From NCBI RefSeq assembly GCF_002858675.1, contig NZ_PJZF01000023.1, forward strand, positions 1-64,000: a stretch of 64,000 bases of DNA, read 5' to 3'. The notes below the pieces were generated by a model, which saw nothing but the letters and a program-made list of their open reading frames with translations, searched no databases and was not told the DNA's origin. Source of the stretch: Chimaeribacter californicus. GTDB lineage: Bacteria; Pseudomonadota; Gammaproteobacteria; Enterobacterales; Enterobacteriaceae. A program made the translations under genes and the position numbers. This document shows positions 50,597 through 60,629 of the stretch, one piece after another (positions within the stretch are counted from its first letter, which is position 1; each line of letters begins with the position of its first letter).

Positions 50597-51487
50597 TCAG
50601 GCGTCAAGCTTCTTCAGCCATTCGGCGAACTTCTTGCCTTCGGTGTCATGGCGCACGCCATAGGTCACGAAGGCTTTCATGTAACCGAGTTTGTCGCCAC
50701 AGTCGTGGGATTTCCCGCTCATGTGGAACGCCTCTACCGGCTCTTGCTTCATCAGCAGGGCGATGGCGTCGGTCAGCTGGATTTCATCACCGGCACCCGG
50801 CGGGGTTTTCTCCAGGATTGGCCAGATGTCTTTGGACAGCACATAACGGCCCACCACGGCCAGGTTGGACGGCGCCTCTTCCTGCTTCGGCTTCTCGACC
50901 ACGGCGGACATCACGGTGCTTTCGCCCGGGGCGATCTCCACACCGTTGCAGTCTGCCACGCCATATTTGGAGACATCTTTCTCCGGCACCGGCTCAACCA
51001 TGATCTGGCTGTGGCCGGTCTCTTCGAAGCGCTTCACCATCGCCGCCAGGTTCTCGCGGGTCAGGTCAGCGGTGGAGTCATCCAGCAGCACGTCCGGCAG
51101 CAGCACGATGAACGGTGAGTCACCGACCATCGGCTGGGCGCACAGTACCGCATGGCCCAGGCCTTTGGCCTGGCCCTGGCGCACCTGCATGATGGTGACG
51201 TCCGGCGGGCAGATGGCCTGCACTTCTTTCAGCAGCTGGCGCTTCACGCGGGATTCCAGCACTGCTTCCAGTTCGAACGAGGTATCGAAGTGGTTTTCAA
51301 TGGCATTCTTGGAGGAGTGACTGACCAGTACGATCTCCTTGATCCCTGCGGCGACGCACTCATTCACGATATACTGGATCAGAGGTTTATCCACGACCGG
51401 CAACATCTCCTTTGGGATCGCCTTCGTTGCAGGCAACATACGTGTCCCCAGCCCTGCTACAGGAATTACCGCTTTCAAATTCGCCAT
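50597..51487 (-). CDS. galU: UTP-glucose-1-phosphate uridylyltransferase, copy 2
   Basis: 296 residues with intact [65 protein letters not shown] and [14 protein letters not shown], thus a catalytically competent GalU. It lies between wbaP and galF and is read in the EPS operon, so UDP-glucose supply is tied to EPS expression. The ribosome site AAGGGAAG is 8-10 bases before ATG. The upstream gap contains an A+T-rich palindrome overlapping the wbaP stop. Confidence 0.94.
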   Translation of the reverse strand: MANLKAVIPVAGLGTRMLPATKAIPKEMLPVVDKPLIQYIVNECVAAGIKEIVLVSHSSKNAIENHFDTSFELEAVLESRVKRQLLKEVQAICPPDVTIMQVRQGQAKGLGHAVLCAQPMVGDSPFIVLLPDVLLDDSTADLTRENLAAMVKRFEETGHSQIMVEPVPEKDVSKYGVADCNGVEIAPGESTVMSAVVEKPKQEEAPSNLAVVGRYVLSKDIWPILEKTPPGAGDEIQLTDAIALLMKQEPVEAFHMSGKSHDCGDKLGYMKAFVTYGVRHDTEGKKFAEWLKKLDA

Positions 51488-51544
51488 AGGTTTTTCTTCC
51501 CTTTCGTGTAGGTAGTAACTTGTTTGGTTATACGTTCAACGATC

Positions 51545-51568
51545 ACTAAGAATAGTAGAATTCTTAGT
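51545..51568. promoter_or_regulatory. A+T-rich palindrome between wbaP and galU
   Basis: Perfect 9-bp inverted repeat ACTAAGAAT-AGTAGA-ATTCTTAGT. The right arm contains the wbaP stop codon. Its base composition differs from the GC-rich hairpins elsewhere, so it may be an operator or an mRNA processing site. Confidence 0.4.
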
Positions 51569-52997
51569 ATGCACCATCGCGCTTCAGCACCACGTTCACG
51601 GTCTTGAACAGAATCGCGATGTCGTTCCACAGTGACCAGTTTTTGACATACCACGCATCGAAATAGACACGGGTGTCATAATCCACATCATTACGGCCGC
51701 TGACCTGCCACAGGCCGGTCATGCCCGGTTTGGCCATCAGGTAGTAGTCCACCTCACCGGCGTAGCGTTCCAGCTCTTTCTCAATAATCGGGCGCGGGCC
51801 GACCAGGCTCATATCACCACGGAACACGTTCCACAGCTGCGGCAGCTCATCCAGGCTGGTACGGCGGATGAATTTGCCCACCTTGGTGATGCGCGGGTCG
51901 TTCTTCAGTTTGAAGTCCTTGTCCCACTCCGCACGCGCTTCGGCGTCGTTTTCCAGCAGGTTCTGCAACACTTCCTGAGAGTTGGTCACCATCGACCGGA
52001 ACTTCAGGCATTTGAATTTCTTGCCGCCCAGCCCTACACGCTCATGGCCGTAGATCGACGGGCCGCCATCTTTCGACACCAGATACATCAGGATAAACAG
52101 CACCGGTGCCAGCAGCAGCATAATCACCAGCGAGCCAAAAATGTCGAAGGCGCGCTTAATCATACGTGAGGTGCGTTTCGCCAGATTGTTACTGACCCGC
52201 AGAATCATCACCTCATGGCTGAAGATGAACGACATGTCGGTACCGTACAGCGGCACACCACGCAGGGTCGGGATCACGGAAACCGAACGGCACTGATGTT
52301 TCGCCAGGTTTTTCAGCCAGTAGTCACGCAGCGAGTGCTCTTCAAACTCCACCGCCACAATGAACTGGGTATCTTCAGTGTTGGTGAGGTCCCACAGGGT
52401 TTTCTCATCCTGAATCACCGGCTTGCCCATCATTTCGGTATCGCTGCACGGGGTGACGGCATAGAACGCCACCACGTCAAAGCCCAGCACTTCTTCACTC
52501 TGCAACGCCACATAGGCTTCGCGGGCGTTTTTCTGGTTACCGATGATCACGGTCTGTTTACGCCAGTACCCCATCTTGTTCAGCAGGCGTTTCACAATCG
52601 AACGCGCCAGCGGAACGGTGATCAGAATAGTGACCCAGGTCAGCAGCCAGAAGTAACGGGATAATTCCCATTTTGAGAAGCCCACCATCGCCAGGGCGAT
52701 AATGGCGAAAATCGCCAGGGTGCGCAGGGTCTCTTTCAGCTCGAACCAGAACGGCTTACGGTAGGTATAATGGCGCAGGCGAACCCAGAACCAGACCACC
52801 GCAATCAATGAGAGCAACAGATGCGCTAAATAGAAAGAGGTCATCTCGTAGCGCGGAATATAGAGATACACGTCGTCAGTGACATGACGTAATATCGCGA
52901 TCGCGAAAAACAGCGAGAGATTAAAGAACAGGAAATCGGATATTGCCAGTGACAGCTTAACAAAAAAGCCACTCAAATTTACATTATAAACGCGCAT
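51564..52997 (-). CDS. wbaP: Undecaprenyl-phosphate galactose phosphotransferase (WbaP/AmsG-like)
   Basis: Starts repeat-unit synthesis by moving Gal-1-P from UDP-Gal to undecaprenyl phosphate. 477 residues, the length of AmsG. Four N-terminal TM helices (about 12-30, 50-70, 85-107, 115-130), a Rossmann-like cytoplasmic domain, the re-entrant hydrophobic helix (KRAFDIFGSLVIMLLLAPVLF) and the catalytic PHPT domain with KCLKFRSMV, TSLDELPQLWNVFRGDMSLVGPRP (18-residue core SLDELPQLWNVFRGDMSL), GLWQVSGRNDVDY and YVKNWSLWNDI. The last motifs favour WbaP (Gal) over WcaJ (Glc). Unlike in ams/cps clusters it is not the first gene but follows manB. Confidence 0.92.
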   Translation of the reverse strand: MRVYNVNLSGFFVKLSLAISDFLFFNLSLFFAIAILRHVTDDVYLYIPRYEMTSFYLAHLLLSLIAVVWFWVRLRHYTYRKPFWFELKETLRTLAIFAIIALAMVGFSKWELSRYFWLLTWVTILITVPLARSIVKRLLNKMGYWRKQTVIIGNQKNAREAYVALQSEEVLGFDVVAFYAVTPCSDTEMMGKPVIQDEKTLWDLTNTEDTQFIVAVEFEEHSLRDYWLKNLAKHQCRSVSVIPTLRGVPLYGTDMSFIFSHEVMILRVSNNLAKRTSRMIKRAFDIFGSLVIMLLLAPVLFILMYLVSKDGGPSIYGHERVGLGGKKFKCLKFRSMVTNSQEVLQNLLENDAEARAEWDKDFKLKNDPRITKVGKFIRRTSLDELPQLWNVFRGDMSLVGPRPIIEKELERYAGEVDYYLMAKPGMTGLWQVSGRNDVDYDTRVYFDAWYVKNWSLWNDIAILFKTVNVVLKRDGAY

Positions 52998-53039
52998 AAT
53001 TGACTCTTCTTATATATTCATACTTGCCAAGAAGGTATC

Positions 53040-53073
53040 AAACGGGCAACGCGTGCCTGAGCGCTGCCCGTTT
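53040..53073 (-). terminator. hairpin between manB and wbaP
   Basis: AAACGGGCA and TGCCCGTTT form a 9-bp stem with a further GCG/CGC in the loop, 15 bases beyond the manB stop. A short T-tract (GTTTGATACCTT) follows on the minus strand; partial termination is plausible. Confidence 0.5.
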
Positions 53074-53087
53074 GTGCCAAGTAAAAA

Positions 53088-54461
53088 TTAATCCCGTAAT
53101 AGTTTTAATATTTCTTCGGTTTTTTCATTCATCAGCGCGGTATTACGGCGTGATTCCACATTCAGGCGCACCACCGGCTCGGTGTTGGAGCTGCGCAGGT
53201 TGAAGCGCCACTCGGCATACTCCAGGCTGATGCCGTCGGTCTGGTCGATGTTCAGCGCGTCCGGGGCGAAACGGTTGTACACGCGCTGAATCGCCTCTTT
53301 CGGGTTGGCAATCACGCTGTTGATCTCGCCGGAGGCCGGGTAGGCTTCCATGCGGTCAGAGACCAGCTCGCCCAGCGATTTTTTCTTCAGGCACAATAGC
53401 TCAGCCACCAGCAACCACGGGATCATCCCGCTGTCGCAGTAGGCGAAGTCGCGGAAGTAGTGGTGCGCGCTCATTTCGCCGCCATAGATGGCGTCTTCTT
53501 TGCGCATACGCTCTTTGATGAACGCGTGACCGGTTTTGGACATCACCGGCTCGCCGCCGGCGGTGGTGACGATGTCCACGGTGTTCCAGCTCAGGCGCGG
53601 GTCATGGATGATTTTCGCGCCCTGCTCTTTCTCCAGGAACGCCTGGGCCAGCAGGCCGACGATGTAGTAACCCTCAATGAAGCGGCCTTTTTCGTCGAAC
53701 AGGAAGCAGCGGTCAAAGTCACCGTCAAAGGCGATGCCCATGTCGGCGTTGTGCGCCAGCACGGCGGCGGTGGTGTCTGCGCGGCACTCCGGCAGCAACG
53801 GGTTAGGGATGCCGTTCGGGAAGTTGCCGTCCGCCTCGTGGTGCACCTTGATGAACTCCACCGGCACGCCCTGCGCTTTGAAGCGCGCTTCGATGGCGTC
53901 AACCACATGGCCGGCCGCGCCGTTACCGGAGTTGAGCACCAGCTTCAGCGGGGTGAAGTTTTTCAGGTCCACGTAGCCCAGCAGGTGTTCGGTGTAGGCA
54001 TCCAGCAGGGAGATCTGCTTGTAGCTGCCGCGTTTGGCCGGGTCAACCGGGGCGAAATCGTTGGCTTCCGCCAGGCGCTGCACATCGCGCAGGCCGGTGT
54101 CGCCGCTGATCGGCTTAGCGTTTTCACGCACCAGCTTCATGCCGTTGTAGTTCATCGGGTTGTGGCTGGCGGTGACTTCGATGCCGCCGTCAATGCCCAG
54201 GTGGAAGGTGGCGAAGTAGATCTCTTCCGTGCCGCTCAGGCCGATGTCAATCACGTTGGTGCCGGCGTCCTGCAACCCTTTGGCCAGGGCGAGTTTCAGC
54301 CCTTCGCTGGTCAGACGCACATCCCCACCGACGACAATCGTCTCCGGCTTCAGATATTCCCCATAGGCACGCCCGATCCGGTAAGCAATATCCTCATTAA
54401 GTTCTTCACCTAATTGACCGCGAATATCGTAGGCTTTAAAGCATGACAATGAAGTTGGCAT
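53088..54461 (-). CDS. manB: Phosphomannomutase (ManB/CpsG)
   Basis: Converts mannose 6-phosphate to mannose 1-phosphate for GDP-mannose. 457 residues, as E. coli CpsG. The phosphoserine loop is in [15 protein letters not shown] (catalytic Ser), the Mg2+ loop is [11 protein letters not shown], the sugar loop [10 protein letters not shown], and the phosphate-binding loop [14 protein letters not shown] is near the end. AAGGA lies seven bases before the ATG at 54461, which settles the start over an in-frame codon at 54491. Downstream of manC. Confidence 0.95.
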   Translation of the reverse strand: MPTSLSCFKAYDIRGQLGEELNEDIAYRIGRAYGEYLKPETIVVGGDVRLTSEGLKLALAKGLQDAGTNVIDIGLSGTEEIYFATFHLGIDGGIEVTASHNPMNYNGMKLVRENAKPISGDTGLRDVQRLAEANDFAPVDPAKRGSYKQISLLDAYTEHLLGYVDLKNFTPLKLVLNSGNGAAGHVVDAIEARFKAQGVPVEFIKVHHEADGNFPNGIPNPLLPECRADTTAAVLAHNADMGIAFDGDFDRCFLFDEKGRFIEGYYIVGLLAQAFLEKEQGAKIIHDPRLSWNTVDIVTTAGGEPVMSKTGHAFIKERMRKEDAIYGGEMSAHHYFRDFAYCDSGMIPWLLVAELLCLKKKSLGELVSDRMEAYPASGEINSVIANPKEAIQRVYNRFAPDALNIDQTDGISLEYAEWRFNLRSSNTEPVVRLNVESRRNTALMNEKTEEILKLLRD

Positions 54462-54492
54462 ATACAGTTCCTTGAGCAAAATATCCCACACC

Positions 54493-54544
54493 GGCGTGCC
54501 GGAAACGGCACGCCCTGGTGAATAATAATCTGGTGAATAATAAA
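54493..54544 (-). repeat. hairpin plus 15-base tandem repeat between manC and manB
   Basis: A GGCGTGCC-GGAAAC-GGCACGCC hairpin (54493-54514) adjoins two copies of a 15-base unit, CTGGTGAATAATAAT (54515-54529) and CTGGTGAATAATAAA (54530-54544). All lie in the 101-base gap before manB. The repeat contains in-frame stops and codes for nothing; slippage could vary its copy number. Confidence 0.6.
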
Positions 54545-54562
54545 AAGATAATAAAGGGTAAA

Positions 54563-56017
54563 TTACACCCGGCCGTAATTGTCCTGGAAACGGACAATAT
54601 CATCCTCTTCCAGATAGGCGCCCGAGCGCACTTCAATTAAATCCAGCGAAATTTTGCCGGGGTTTTCCAGCGAATGGGTTTCACCCAGCGGAATATAAAT
54701 GGATTCATTTTCCGTCAGGATAAATTGCTCTTCGCCCTTGGTGACTTTGGCCGTCCCGGCGACCACCACCCAGTGCTCAGCACGGTGATGGTGCATCTGC
54801 AGGGAGAGTTTCTCGCCCGGCTTCACGGTGATGCGTTTCACCTGGTAACGCGCACCGGCGTCGATGGAGTCATATTTGCCCCACGGACGGTAAACTTCGC
54901 GGTGAATGTGGTGTTCCTGGCGACCGGCGGATTTGATCTTCTCAACGATCTTCTTCACGTCCTGCACCTGGTTAACGTCGGCAATCAGCACGGCGTCTTT
55001 GGTCTGCACTACCACCAGGTTCTGCACGCCCACGGTGGTCACCAGGCTTGACTCTGCAAACACATAGTTGTCCTGCGAGTTGTGGCTGATGACATCACCC
55101 TGATGCACGTTGCCGAGTTCGTCTTTCTCGCTGATTTCCCACAGGGAAGACCACGAGCCGACGTCGCTCCAGCCGGCGTCCATCGGTACCACGATGGCGT
55201 CCTGGGTTTTTTCCATCACCGCATAGTCAATGGATTCGTCCGGGCAGCGCAGGAACGCGTCCACGTCCACCCGCACGAAATCGAGGTCCGGGTCGATGGT
55301 GCCCACGGCGTCGGCACAGGCCCCGCCGATGTCGGCGCGGAATTTGTTCAGCTCTTCCAGGTAACGGCTGGCACGGAACAGGAACATGCCGCTGTTCCAG
55401 TAGTAGTGGCCGCTCTCCAGGTACGCCTGGGCGGTGGCCAGATCCGGTTTTTCACGGAACTCGGCCACGCTGAACGCCACTTCATCCGGCGCGTTGACCG
55501 GGTTGTCCAGCGCCACGGCTTCGCCGCGCTTGATGTAACCGTAGCCGGTTTCCGGGCCGGTCGGCACGATGCCGAAGGTCACCAGTTTGCCTTCCTGCGC
55601 ATACGGGATGGCGTCAGTCACGGCTTTCTGGAAAGCGGCGGTGTCTTTGATCACGTGGTCTGCGGCCAGCACCAGCATCAGCGGGTCTTCGTCCGCGCCT
55701 TCAGCCTGGTCCACCGTCAGGGCCGCCAGGGCGATCGCCGGGGCGGTGTTACGGCCGGCCGGCTCCAGAATGATGTTTTTGGTCAGCTTGCCCATTTCAC
55801 GCAGCTGTTCCGCCACAATAAAGCGGTGTACTTCGTTGCAGATCACCACCGGGTTCTGGCAGCTCAGCCCATCCAGGCGTTTCAGCGTGGATTGCAGCAT
55901 AGTCTCGCTGCCGTTCAGGTTCAGGAACTGCTTCGGGTAAAGAATACGGGATAAGGGCCACAAACGGCTGCCGGAGCCGCCTGCCATAATCACTGGATAG
56001 AGTTTCGTTGAGCTCAT
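54563..56017 (-). CDS. manC: Mannose-1-phosphate guanylyltransferase / mannose-6-phosphate isomerase (ManC/CpsB)
   Basis: Bifunctional type II enzyme making GDP-mannose. 484 residues from the ATG preceded by AAGGGGAAA; a frame opening at 56074 is rejected. N-terminal nucleotidyltransferase (1-350): [45 protein letters not shown] (FxEKP motif). C-terminal cupin isomerase (about 365-475): [33 protein letters not shown] (16-residue core [16 protein letters not shown]), with metal-binding His/Glu/Gln. Followed by manB; no gmd/fcl is present, so mannose itself, not fucose, is the probable product sugar. Confidence 0.95.
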   Translation of the reverse strand: MSSTKLYPVIMAGGSGSRLWPLSRILYPKQFLNLNGSETMLQSTLKRLDGLSCQNPVVICNEVHRFIVAEQLREMGKLTKNIILEPAGRNTAPAIALAALTVDQAEGADEDPLMLVLAADHVIKDTAAFQKAVTDAIPYAQEGKLVTFGIVPTGPETGYGYIKRGEAVALDNPVNAPDEVAFSVAEFREKPDLATAQAYLESGHYYWNSGMFLFRASRYLEELNKFRADIGGACADAVGTIDPDLDFVRVDVDAFLRCPDESIDYAVMEKTQDAIVVPMDAGWSDVGSWSSLWEISEKDELGNVHQGDVISHNSQDNYVFAESSLVTTVGVQNLVVVQTKDAVLIADVNQVQDVKKIVEKIKSAGRQEHHIHREVYRPWGKYDSIDAGARYQVKRITVKPGEKLSLQMHHHRAEHWVVVAGTAKVTKGEEQFILTENESIYIPLGETHSLENPGKISLDLIEVRSGAYLEEDDIVRFQDNYGRV

Positions 56018-56034
56018 GAGATTTCCCCTTACAC

Positions 56035-57189
56035 CTAGTAAATGATCTGCTTGGATTCGTTGAACGCCTGCCATTTGGCATCGACGTATTGCCGCATCTC
56101 CTGACGGAAACGCGCTTCTGAAAACTTGGTGGCATTCAGCCGGCAGTCCGCGGCGGTAATCGCGTCGCGGTTCTGTTCGAAACGTTCAACGGCGGCCACC
56201 AGGCTCGGCACGGTCTGCGCGTCAAAGAACAGGCCGGTCGGCTGCGCCACGCCCAGCGGGCGCACGGTTTCCAGCGCCCCACCCTTGCCGAAGGCAATCA
56301 CCGGCGTGCCGCAGGCCTGCGCTTCCACCGGGGAGATACCGAAATCTTCCTCAGCGGCAAACACAAACGCCTTGGCGCGGCGCATGTAATCCACCAGCGT
56401 GGCGTCATCCTGGAAGCCCAGGATCTCGATGTTGGGCTTAGCCAGGCGTTTCACTTTCTCCATCTCGCTGCCGTCGCCAATCACTACCAGTTTTTTGTCC
56501 GGCATGGCGGCAAAGGCTTCGACGATCAGGTCCATACGCTTGTACGGCACCATGCGCGAGGCGGTGAAGTAGAACTCTTCTTTGTTCTCATTCAGCATAA
56601 AGCGATCAACGTTCACCGGCGGATAGATCACATCCGCCTTGCGGCCGTATACCTTGTGGATACGGCGGGCAATAAACTGCGAGTTGCCGATGAAATGGTC
56701 AACACCCTTGGCAGTGCGGTAGTCCCACAGGCGCATCTTGTGCAGCAGGTACTTGGCCAGCGAGCCTTTCAGCCCTTTGTCCAGCCCGGCACCGCGCAGG
56801 TACTGGTGCTGGAGGTCCCAGGCGTAGCGGATCGGTGAGTGCACATAGCTGATGTGCAGCTGGTCCGGGCCGGTCAGCACCCCTTTTGCCACCGCGTGGG
56901 AACTGGAGAGCACCACGTCATGCGCGGAGACATCCAGTTGCTCAATCGCCAGCGGCATCAGCGGCAGGTAGTTCTGGTACTTCTTCTTCACCCGCGGCAG
57001 GTTCTGCGCGAAGGAGGTGATGGCGCGTTTGTTGCCGATTTTCTGGCGATCTTTGTCAGACAGGAAATCAATCACGGAGTAGAGATCCGCGTCCGGGTAG
57101 ATCTGCACCAGTTCGCTCAGCACCTTCTCGGCACCGGCGTAGGTCACCAGCCAATCGGTGACAAACCCTACGCTATAGTTATTTTCCAT
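56035..57189 (-). CDS. GT4 glycosyltransferase (probable mannosyltransferase)
   Basis: 384 residues from the ATG preceded by GAGGAACAC (an ATG at 57213 is less favoured). GT-B fold: [23 protein letters not shown] at the N-terminus, [18 protein letters not shown], then the donor domain with [37 protein letters not shown] and the E-x7-E motif [28 protein letters not shown]. Related by motif to WbaZ-like GDP-mannose:cellobiosyl-type mannosyltransferases; the next genes downstream make GDP-mannose, which supports but does not prove the donor. Overlaps the previous GT by 11 bases. Confidence 0.85.
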   Translation of the reverse strand: MENNYSVGFVTDWLVTYAGAEKVLSELVQIYPDADLYSVIDFLSDKDRQKIGNKRAITSFAQNLPRVKKKYQNYLPLMPLAIEQLDVSAHDVVLSSSHAVAKGVLTGPDQLHISYVHSPIRYAWDLQHQYLRGAGLDKGLKGSLAKYLLHKMRLWDYRTAKGVDHFIGNSQFIARRIHKVYGRKADVIYPPVNVDRFMLNENKEEFYFTASRMVPYKRMDLIVEAFAAMPDKKLVVIGDGSEMEKVKRLAKPNIEILGFQDDATLVDYMRRAKAFVFAAEEDFGISPVEAQACGTPVIAFGKGGALETVRPLGVAQPTGLFFDAQTVPSLVAAVERFEQNRDAITAADCRLNATKFSEARFRQEMRQYVDAKWQAFNESKQIIY

Positions 57190-58186
57190 TGTGTTCCTCG
57201 GCAATGACTTCATTCAGGGCTTTCCTGACTTTCTCAGCGGTTTTTTCCCACGAAAATTTCTTCGCCTGAATGAATCCTTTCGCAATCAGTTTTTCCCGCA
57301 ATGCCTCATTAAAATAGAGCTGGTTCATTGCAGTTGAAATATCGTCCACATCCAGTGGGTTGACCAAAATAGCCGCATCGCCCGCCACTTCCGGCAATGA
57401 GGTGGTATTCGAGGTAATCACCGGCGTGCCGCAGGCCATGGCTTCAATAACCGGCAGGCCAAATCCTTCATACAGCGAGGCAAATACCAGGCCGCTTGCG
57501 CTCTTATAGAGTGAAGGCAAATCTTCCAGGGCGACAAAGTGGGTAAAATGTACCCGGTCGGTCACCTTTAATTTTTCCATTAAGGTGGTCAGCTCTTCAT
57601 TCGGCTTGCCGGTAAATACCAGCTTTACCTCTGGCGGTAAATTCGCCTTACTGAAGGCTTCCAGTGTCCGCAGCTCATTTTTGTGGGCTTTGCGGTTACT
57701 CACACACAAGAAGTATTTGAAGTCGACATTATAAGGTTTTACATCAACATTAAAACTTTCTGATACGCCATTACCGACGTTAATGACCTTATTAGGATTA
57801 ATACCACTCCACTCCACAATGCGTCGCTTGGAAAATTCTGAAACGGTCAGGATTTTTTTCGCCTTCCTGCACCCGTTCCGGATAATCACTTGATAAAACA
57901 AACGCTTGAACTTACTGGAGTTTTCAGGCCGATCCAGGTGATTCAGGTCGTGCACCGTAAACACATAAGGAATTTTCGAAAACAGCGGCGGGATATATCC
58001 CGGGAAAAAAATCACATCACCGCGTTTTGACAGACTGGCCATCGCCGTTTTTATCGTATCCGCCGGGGAAACCGGTTTGCCGGAAAAATTTGCACTCTCA
58101 AACTTATTTATCCGATTAATCTCATCCGCGAAAGTACCAATGCCGCCTGAACCGTCCCATCGGTTGTCGAAAATAATCCTACTCAT
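57179..58186 (-). CDS. GT4 glycosyltransferase
   Basis: 335-residue GT-B protein: FDNRWDGSGGIGTFADEI (acceptor-side Gly loop), VFTVHDLNHL, SEFSKRRIVEW, LCVSNRKAHKNELRTLEAF and the E-x7-E site FASLYEGFGLPVIEAMACGTPVITSN. The composition is more A+T-rich and Lys/Asn-rich than its neighbours (FDNRW..., NVDVKPYNVDFKY), hinting at separate acquisition. It overlaps the Wzy gene by eight bases and the next GT4 gene by eleven, so all are translated as a block. Donor unknown. Confidence 0.84.
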   Translation of the reverse strand: MSRIIFDNRWDGSGGIGTFADEINRINKFESANFSGKPVSPADTIKTAMASLSKRGDVIFFPGYIPPLFSKIPYVFTVHDLNHLDRPENSSKFKRLFYQVIIRNGCRKAKKILTVSEFSKRRIVEWSGINPNKVINVGNGVSESFNVDVKPYNVDFKYFLCVSNRKAHKNELRTLEAFSKANLPPEVKLVFTGKPNEELTTLMEKLKVTDRVHFTHFVALEDLPSLYKSASGLVFASLYEGFGLPVIEAMACGTPVITSNTTSLPEVAGDAAILVNPLDVDDISTAMNQLYFNEALREKLIAKGFIQAKKFSWEKTAEKVRKALNEVIAEEHNGK

Positions 58187-59417
58187 TAGTCATCTCTCTG
58201 CGATAGACACTATAAAACCCGAGGTATAACCACGGATACACCATATATAACTGCGCACCGAGTAAAAACGGCAGAACGAACAGGACAAAAAACACCATGC
58301 CCATTTCATTGAATTTGAAATACCGGATTGTGGCGATTAAAAACAGGATTACCCCTATTGCGCCATTCTCAATCATCAGGTTGAAAAATCCGCCCAGGCC
58401 GGTTAAATCCCAGCCGGGGACTACCGGGAACGGGCCGCGGTATTCGGAATTATTCCGCACCAGGGAATAAGCCCCGAGGCCCACACCAATATAGGGGTTA
58501 TCTGCAATGATATTCGGCCCGATATAGGTGGCGGCGATTCGCCCCATCACCAACGACGGGTCATTGCCGCGCAGCGCCAGCACCTCGTTGAGGTTGCTCA
58601 GGTCATCCACATAGTTTTCCGCCACCTTGTACATCACCGCGCCGCCGAGCAGTACGCCCACCAGCATCAGGGTGGAGAAGCGGAACACATTTTTCGGGTT
58701 AATGAAGCTGCGCAGGAACGGGTAACGGAAGGTCATCGCCAGGAAGCCGAACACCGCCGCACCGACGATACCGGCCTTGGATTGCGACAGCAGCAGCGCC
58801 ACGGCAAACAGCGACAGGAACAGCTTACGCTTCAGGAACATCAGCTCGAGCAGCAGCAGGGTACTGATGTAGAGGCCATACGGGCCGCCTTCCACATAGA
58901 AGCCGCGCATACGGTGCGTCGGGCCGTAAGAGACCAGCTTGCTGCCGGCGGCCACGTCCACCATAAACAGCGCAAAGATCCCAAGCAGGATGATGCCGTT
59001 ATAGTTCAGGAACTTGCGCACAATGTCCGTGTAGGAGAGGCCGTTGTTGCGGTAGAAGTTAAACGGCAGGCAGGCCACCACCAGGCAGAGCACCAGCTCC
59101 ACAAACCGCACCAGCGAAATAACGTACTTGCTTTTCAGCCCGCCGTAGTTGGAGAAGTAGACGTCGGCGGTGGCCCCCTTGAACAGCGAGAGCAACATCA
59201 GCAGCACAAACACCACCAGGAACACCAGCAGTTTGGTTTCAATACGGCGGATAAAGAACGGGAACAGGGAGATCGCCATCAGCTCCCATACCTTGACCGG
59301 CCCCAGCGCCACGTCAGTAAGCTGACAGGCGATGGCGGTAAAGAAAATAACAATGCTGGAAATCGACAGGCCGCGGCTGTTTCCCATGCTCATGGCCCGT
59401 GAGCTGCTCATCATCAT
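58179..59417 (-). CDS. wzy: Wzy-like EPS polymerase
   Basis: 412-residue integral membrane protein with about ten TM helices and a larger periplasmic loop before the last third (residues about 255-330, containing NEVLALRGNDPSLVMGRIAATYIGPNIIADNPYIGVGLG; core DNPYIGVGLGAYSLVRN). The Pro/Gly-rich segment with a conserved Arg and the 'N-P-x-x-G-x-G' run is typical of O-antigen/EPS polymerase-ligase family (PF04932-type) proteins. Only one such gene lies in the cluster, and Wzx and Wzc are present, so it is the expected polymerase. Sequence itself is poorly conserved in the family, hence moderate certainty. Confidence 0.78.
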   Translation of the reverse strand: MMMSSSRAMSMGNSRGLSISSIVIFFTAIACQLTDVALGPVKVWELMAISLFPFFIRRIETKLLVFLVVFVLLMLLSLFKGATADVYFSNYGGLKSKYVISLVRFVELVLCLVVACLPFNFYRNNGLSYTDIVRKFLNYNGIILLGIFALFMVDVAAGSKLVSYGPTHRMRGFYVEGGPYGLYISTLLLLELMFLKRKLFLSLFAVALLLSQSKAGIVGAAVFGFLAMTFRYPFLRSFINPKNVFRFSTLMLVGVLLGGAVMYKVAENYVDDLSNLNEVLALRGNDPSLVMGRIAATYIGPNIIADNPYIGVGLGAYSLVRNNSEYRGPFPVVPGWDLTGLGGFFNLMIENGAIGVILFLIATIRYFKFNEMGMVFFVLFVLPFLLGAQLYMVYPWLYLGFYSVYRREMTNE

Positions 59418-60583
59418 AGACGTTCTTCTTTTATTGTAGAGTTGACGGAGTGACCGGCATTCAGGGTCTGGCGGCTCGCCTGCCCCGCGCCGGGAAGGCG
59501 CGTGCCCTCCGGCCGGCGGGCAGTGATGCCGTGCTGTGTGCTGACATAGTCAGAAATTTTTGCGGCCAGGGCCGCCGGCTCATCGGCCGCGTCCTCTGCC
59601 CCATACACCGCGTCCGCGGGCAGGTAATCTTTCATCCCGTCACGGCGCGAGGCGATGATTGGGATGTTGCGCTTCTGGGCTTCCAGCATCACCAGCGGCA
59701 CACCCTCAAACTGCGACGGGATCACGATGAAATCCGCCCCGGTGGCATAGGGCCACACCGGGCTGACCCAGCCGAGGAAGCGGAAACGCACGTTGTCCGG
59801 CAGCGTGGCGGCCCGCGCTTTCAGTGCCTCAAGATCCGGGCCGTCACCTGCCACCACCACGTCAAAGGTCACCGGCAGAGAGCCGAGGCGCGCCAGCGCG
59901 TCTGCCAGTACATCCTGCCCTTTCTGGCGGAAGCTGACGCGGCCCGGCATCAGGATGCGCACGGTGCCGGGTTGTGGGGTAAAGGCATACCCGACGCCGC
60001 GGATCTCAGCCACCGGCGGGGCCGGCACAAAGTTCGGCAGCACGCGCACCTGCGCCCGGGGGTTCCAGCGGCGCAGGTCGTCGGCGAAACAGGCGGAAAT
60101 GGTGATGTAGCGTTGGCAGCGCTTATAGGCCACCGCGCCCAGCGCATCTTTCACCCGTGCCAGTTTCGCCCCCATTTTGCTGAAGCTGTGGGCGTAAGGA
60201 ATATAGGAGATCACCGAAATCTTCTGGCGCGCCGCCATATTGACGAACACCGACCCGAGTTCGATATCCCCCTGGATAAGCACAATGTCATCCACCCGCG
60301 GGGCCAGCGCTTTCAGGAAGCGGGCCGCACGGGCGCGCAGGCCCAGGTTGAAGAAGGCGTGCAGGATCTCCAGTTTCTGGTGGCGCACATCGTGTTGCTG
60401 GTAAGGGATGTGTGCCTGATCCAGGATCGCCATCAGCTTCTGGTTATCATCCGGCACAAAGCAGGTCAGCTTCAGCCCTTTGTGCCGAAGTTTTTTAATG
60501 TGCTCGAGAGCCATCAGTTCATGGCCGCCCACAATGGCAGCGGTGAAAACAATGGCAATGTGACGATTTTTTAGCGTTGGCAT
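59414..60583 (-). CDS. GT4 glycosyltransferase
   Basis: 389-residue GT-B protein. N-terminal VFTAAIVGGHELMALEHIKKLRHKG (acceptor Gly-Gly-His motif, AIVGGHELMA), YIPYAHSFSKMGAKLA, and the donor domain MPGRVSFRQKGQDVLADAL, VVAGDGPDLEAL, FLGWVSPVWPYATGADFIVIPSQFEGVPLVMLEAQ (E-x7-E core SQFEGVPLVMLEAQ). The C-terminal 40 residues are Arg/Gly/Ala-rich without clear structure. It precedes wzy, overlapping by four bases. Related in layout to WcaC/WcaI/AmsK-type enzymes; sugar not deducible. Confidence 0.84.
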   Translation of the reverse strand: MPTLKNRHIAIVFTAAIVGGHELMALEHIKKLRHKGLKLTCFVPDDNQKLMAILDQAHIPYQQHDVRHQKLEILHAFFNLGLRARAARFLKALAPRVDDIVLIQGDIELGSVFVNMAARQKISVISYIPYAHSFSKMGAKLARVKDALGAVAYKRCQRYITISACFADDLRRWNPRAQVRVLPNFVPAPPVAEIRGVGYAFTPQPGTVRILMPGRVSFRQKGQDVLADALARLGSLPVTFDVVVAGDGPDLEALKARAATLPDNVRFRFLGWVSPVWPYATGADFIVIPSQFEGVPLVMLEAQKRNIPIIASRRDGMKDYLPADAVYGAEDAADEPAALAAKISDYVSTQHGITARRPEGTRLPGAGQASRQTLNAGHSVNSTIKEERL

Positions 60584-60629
60584 ACGGCGTCGCGGCTCTG
60601 TGAGTTATCGGAAAAAATGCAGTAACGGG

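Noticed and set aside
59450-60574. 374-codon open frame opposite a GT4 gene
   Set aside because: Antisense shadow; the minus-strand GT4 has clear motifs and tight operon spacing.
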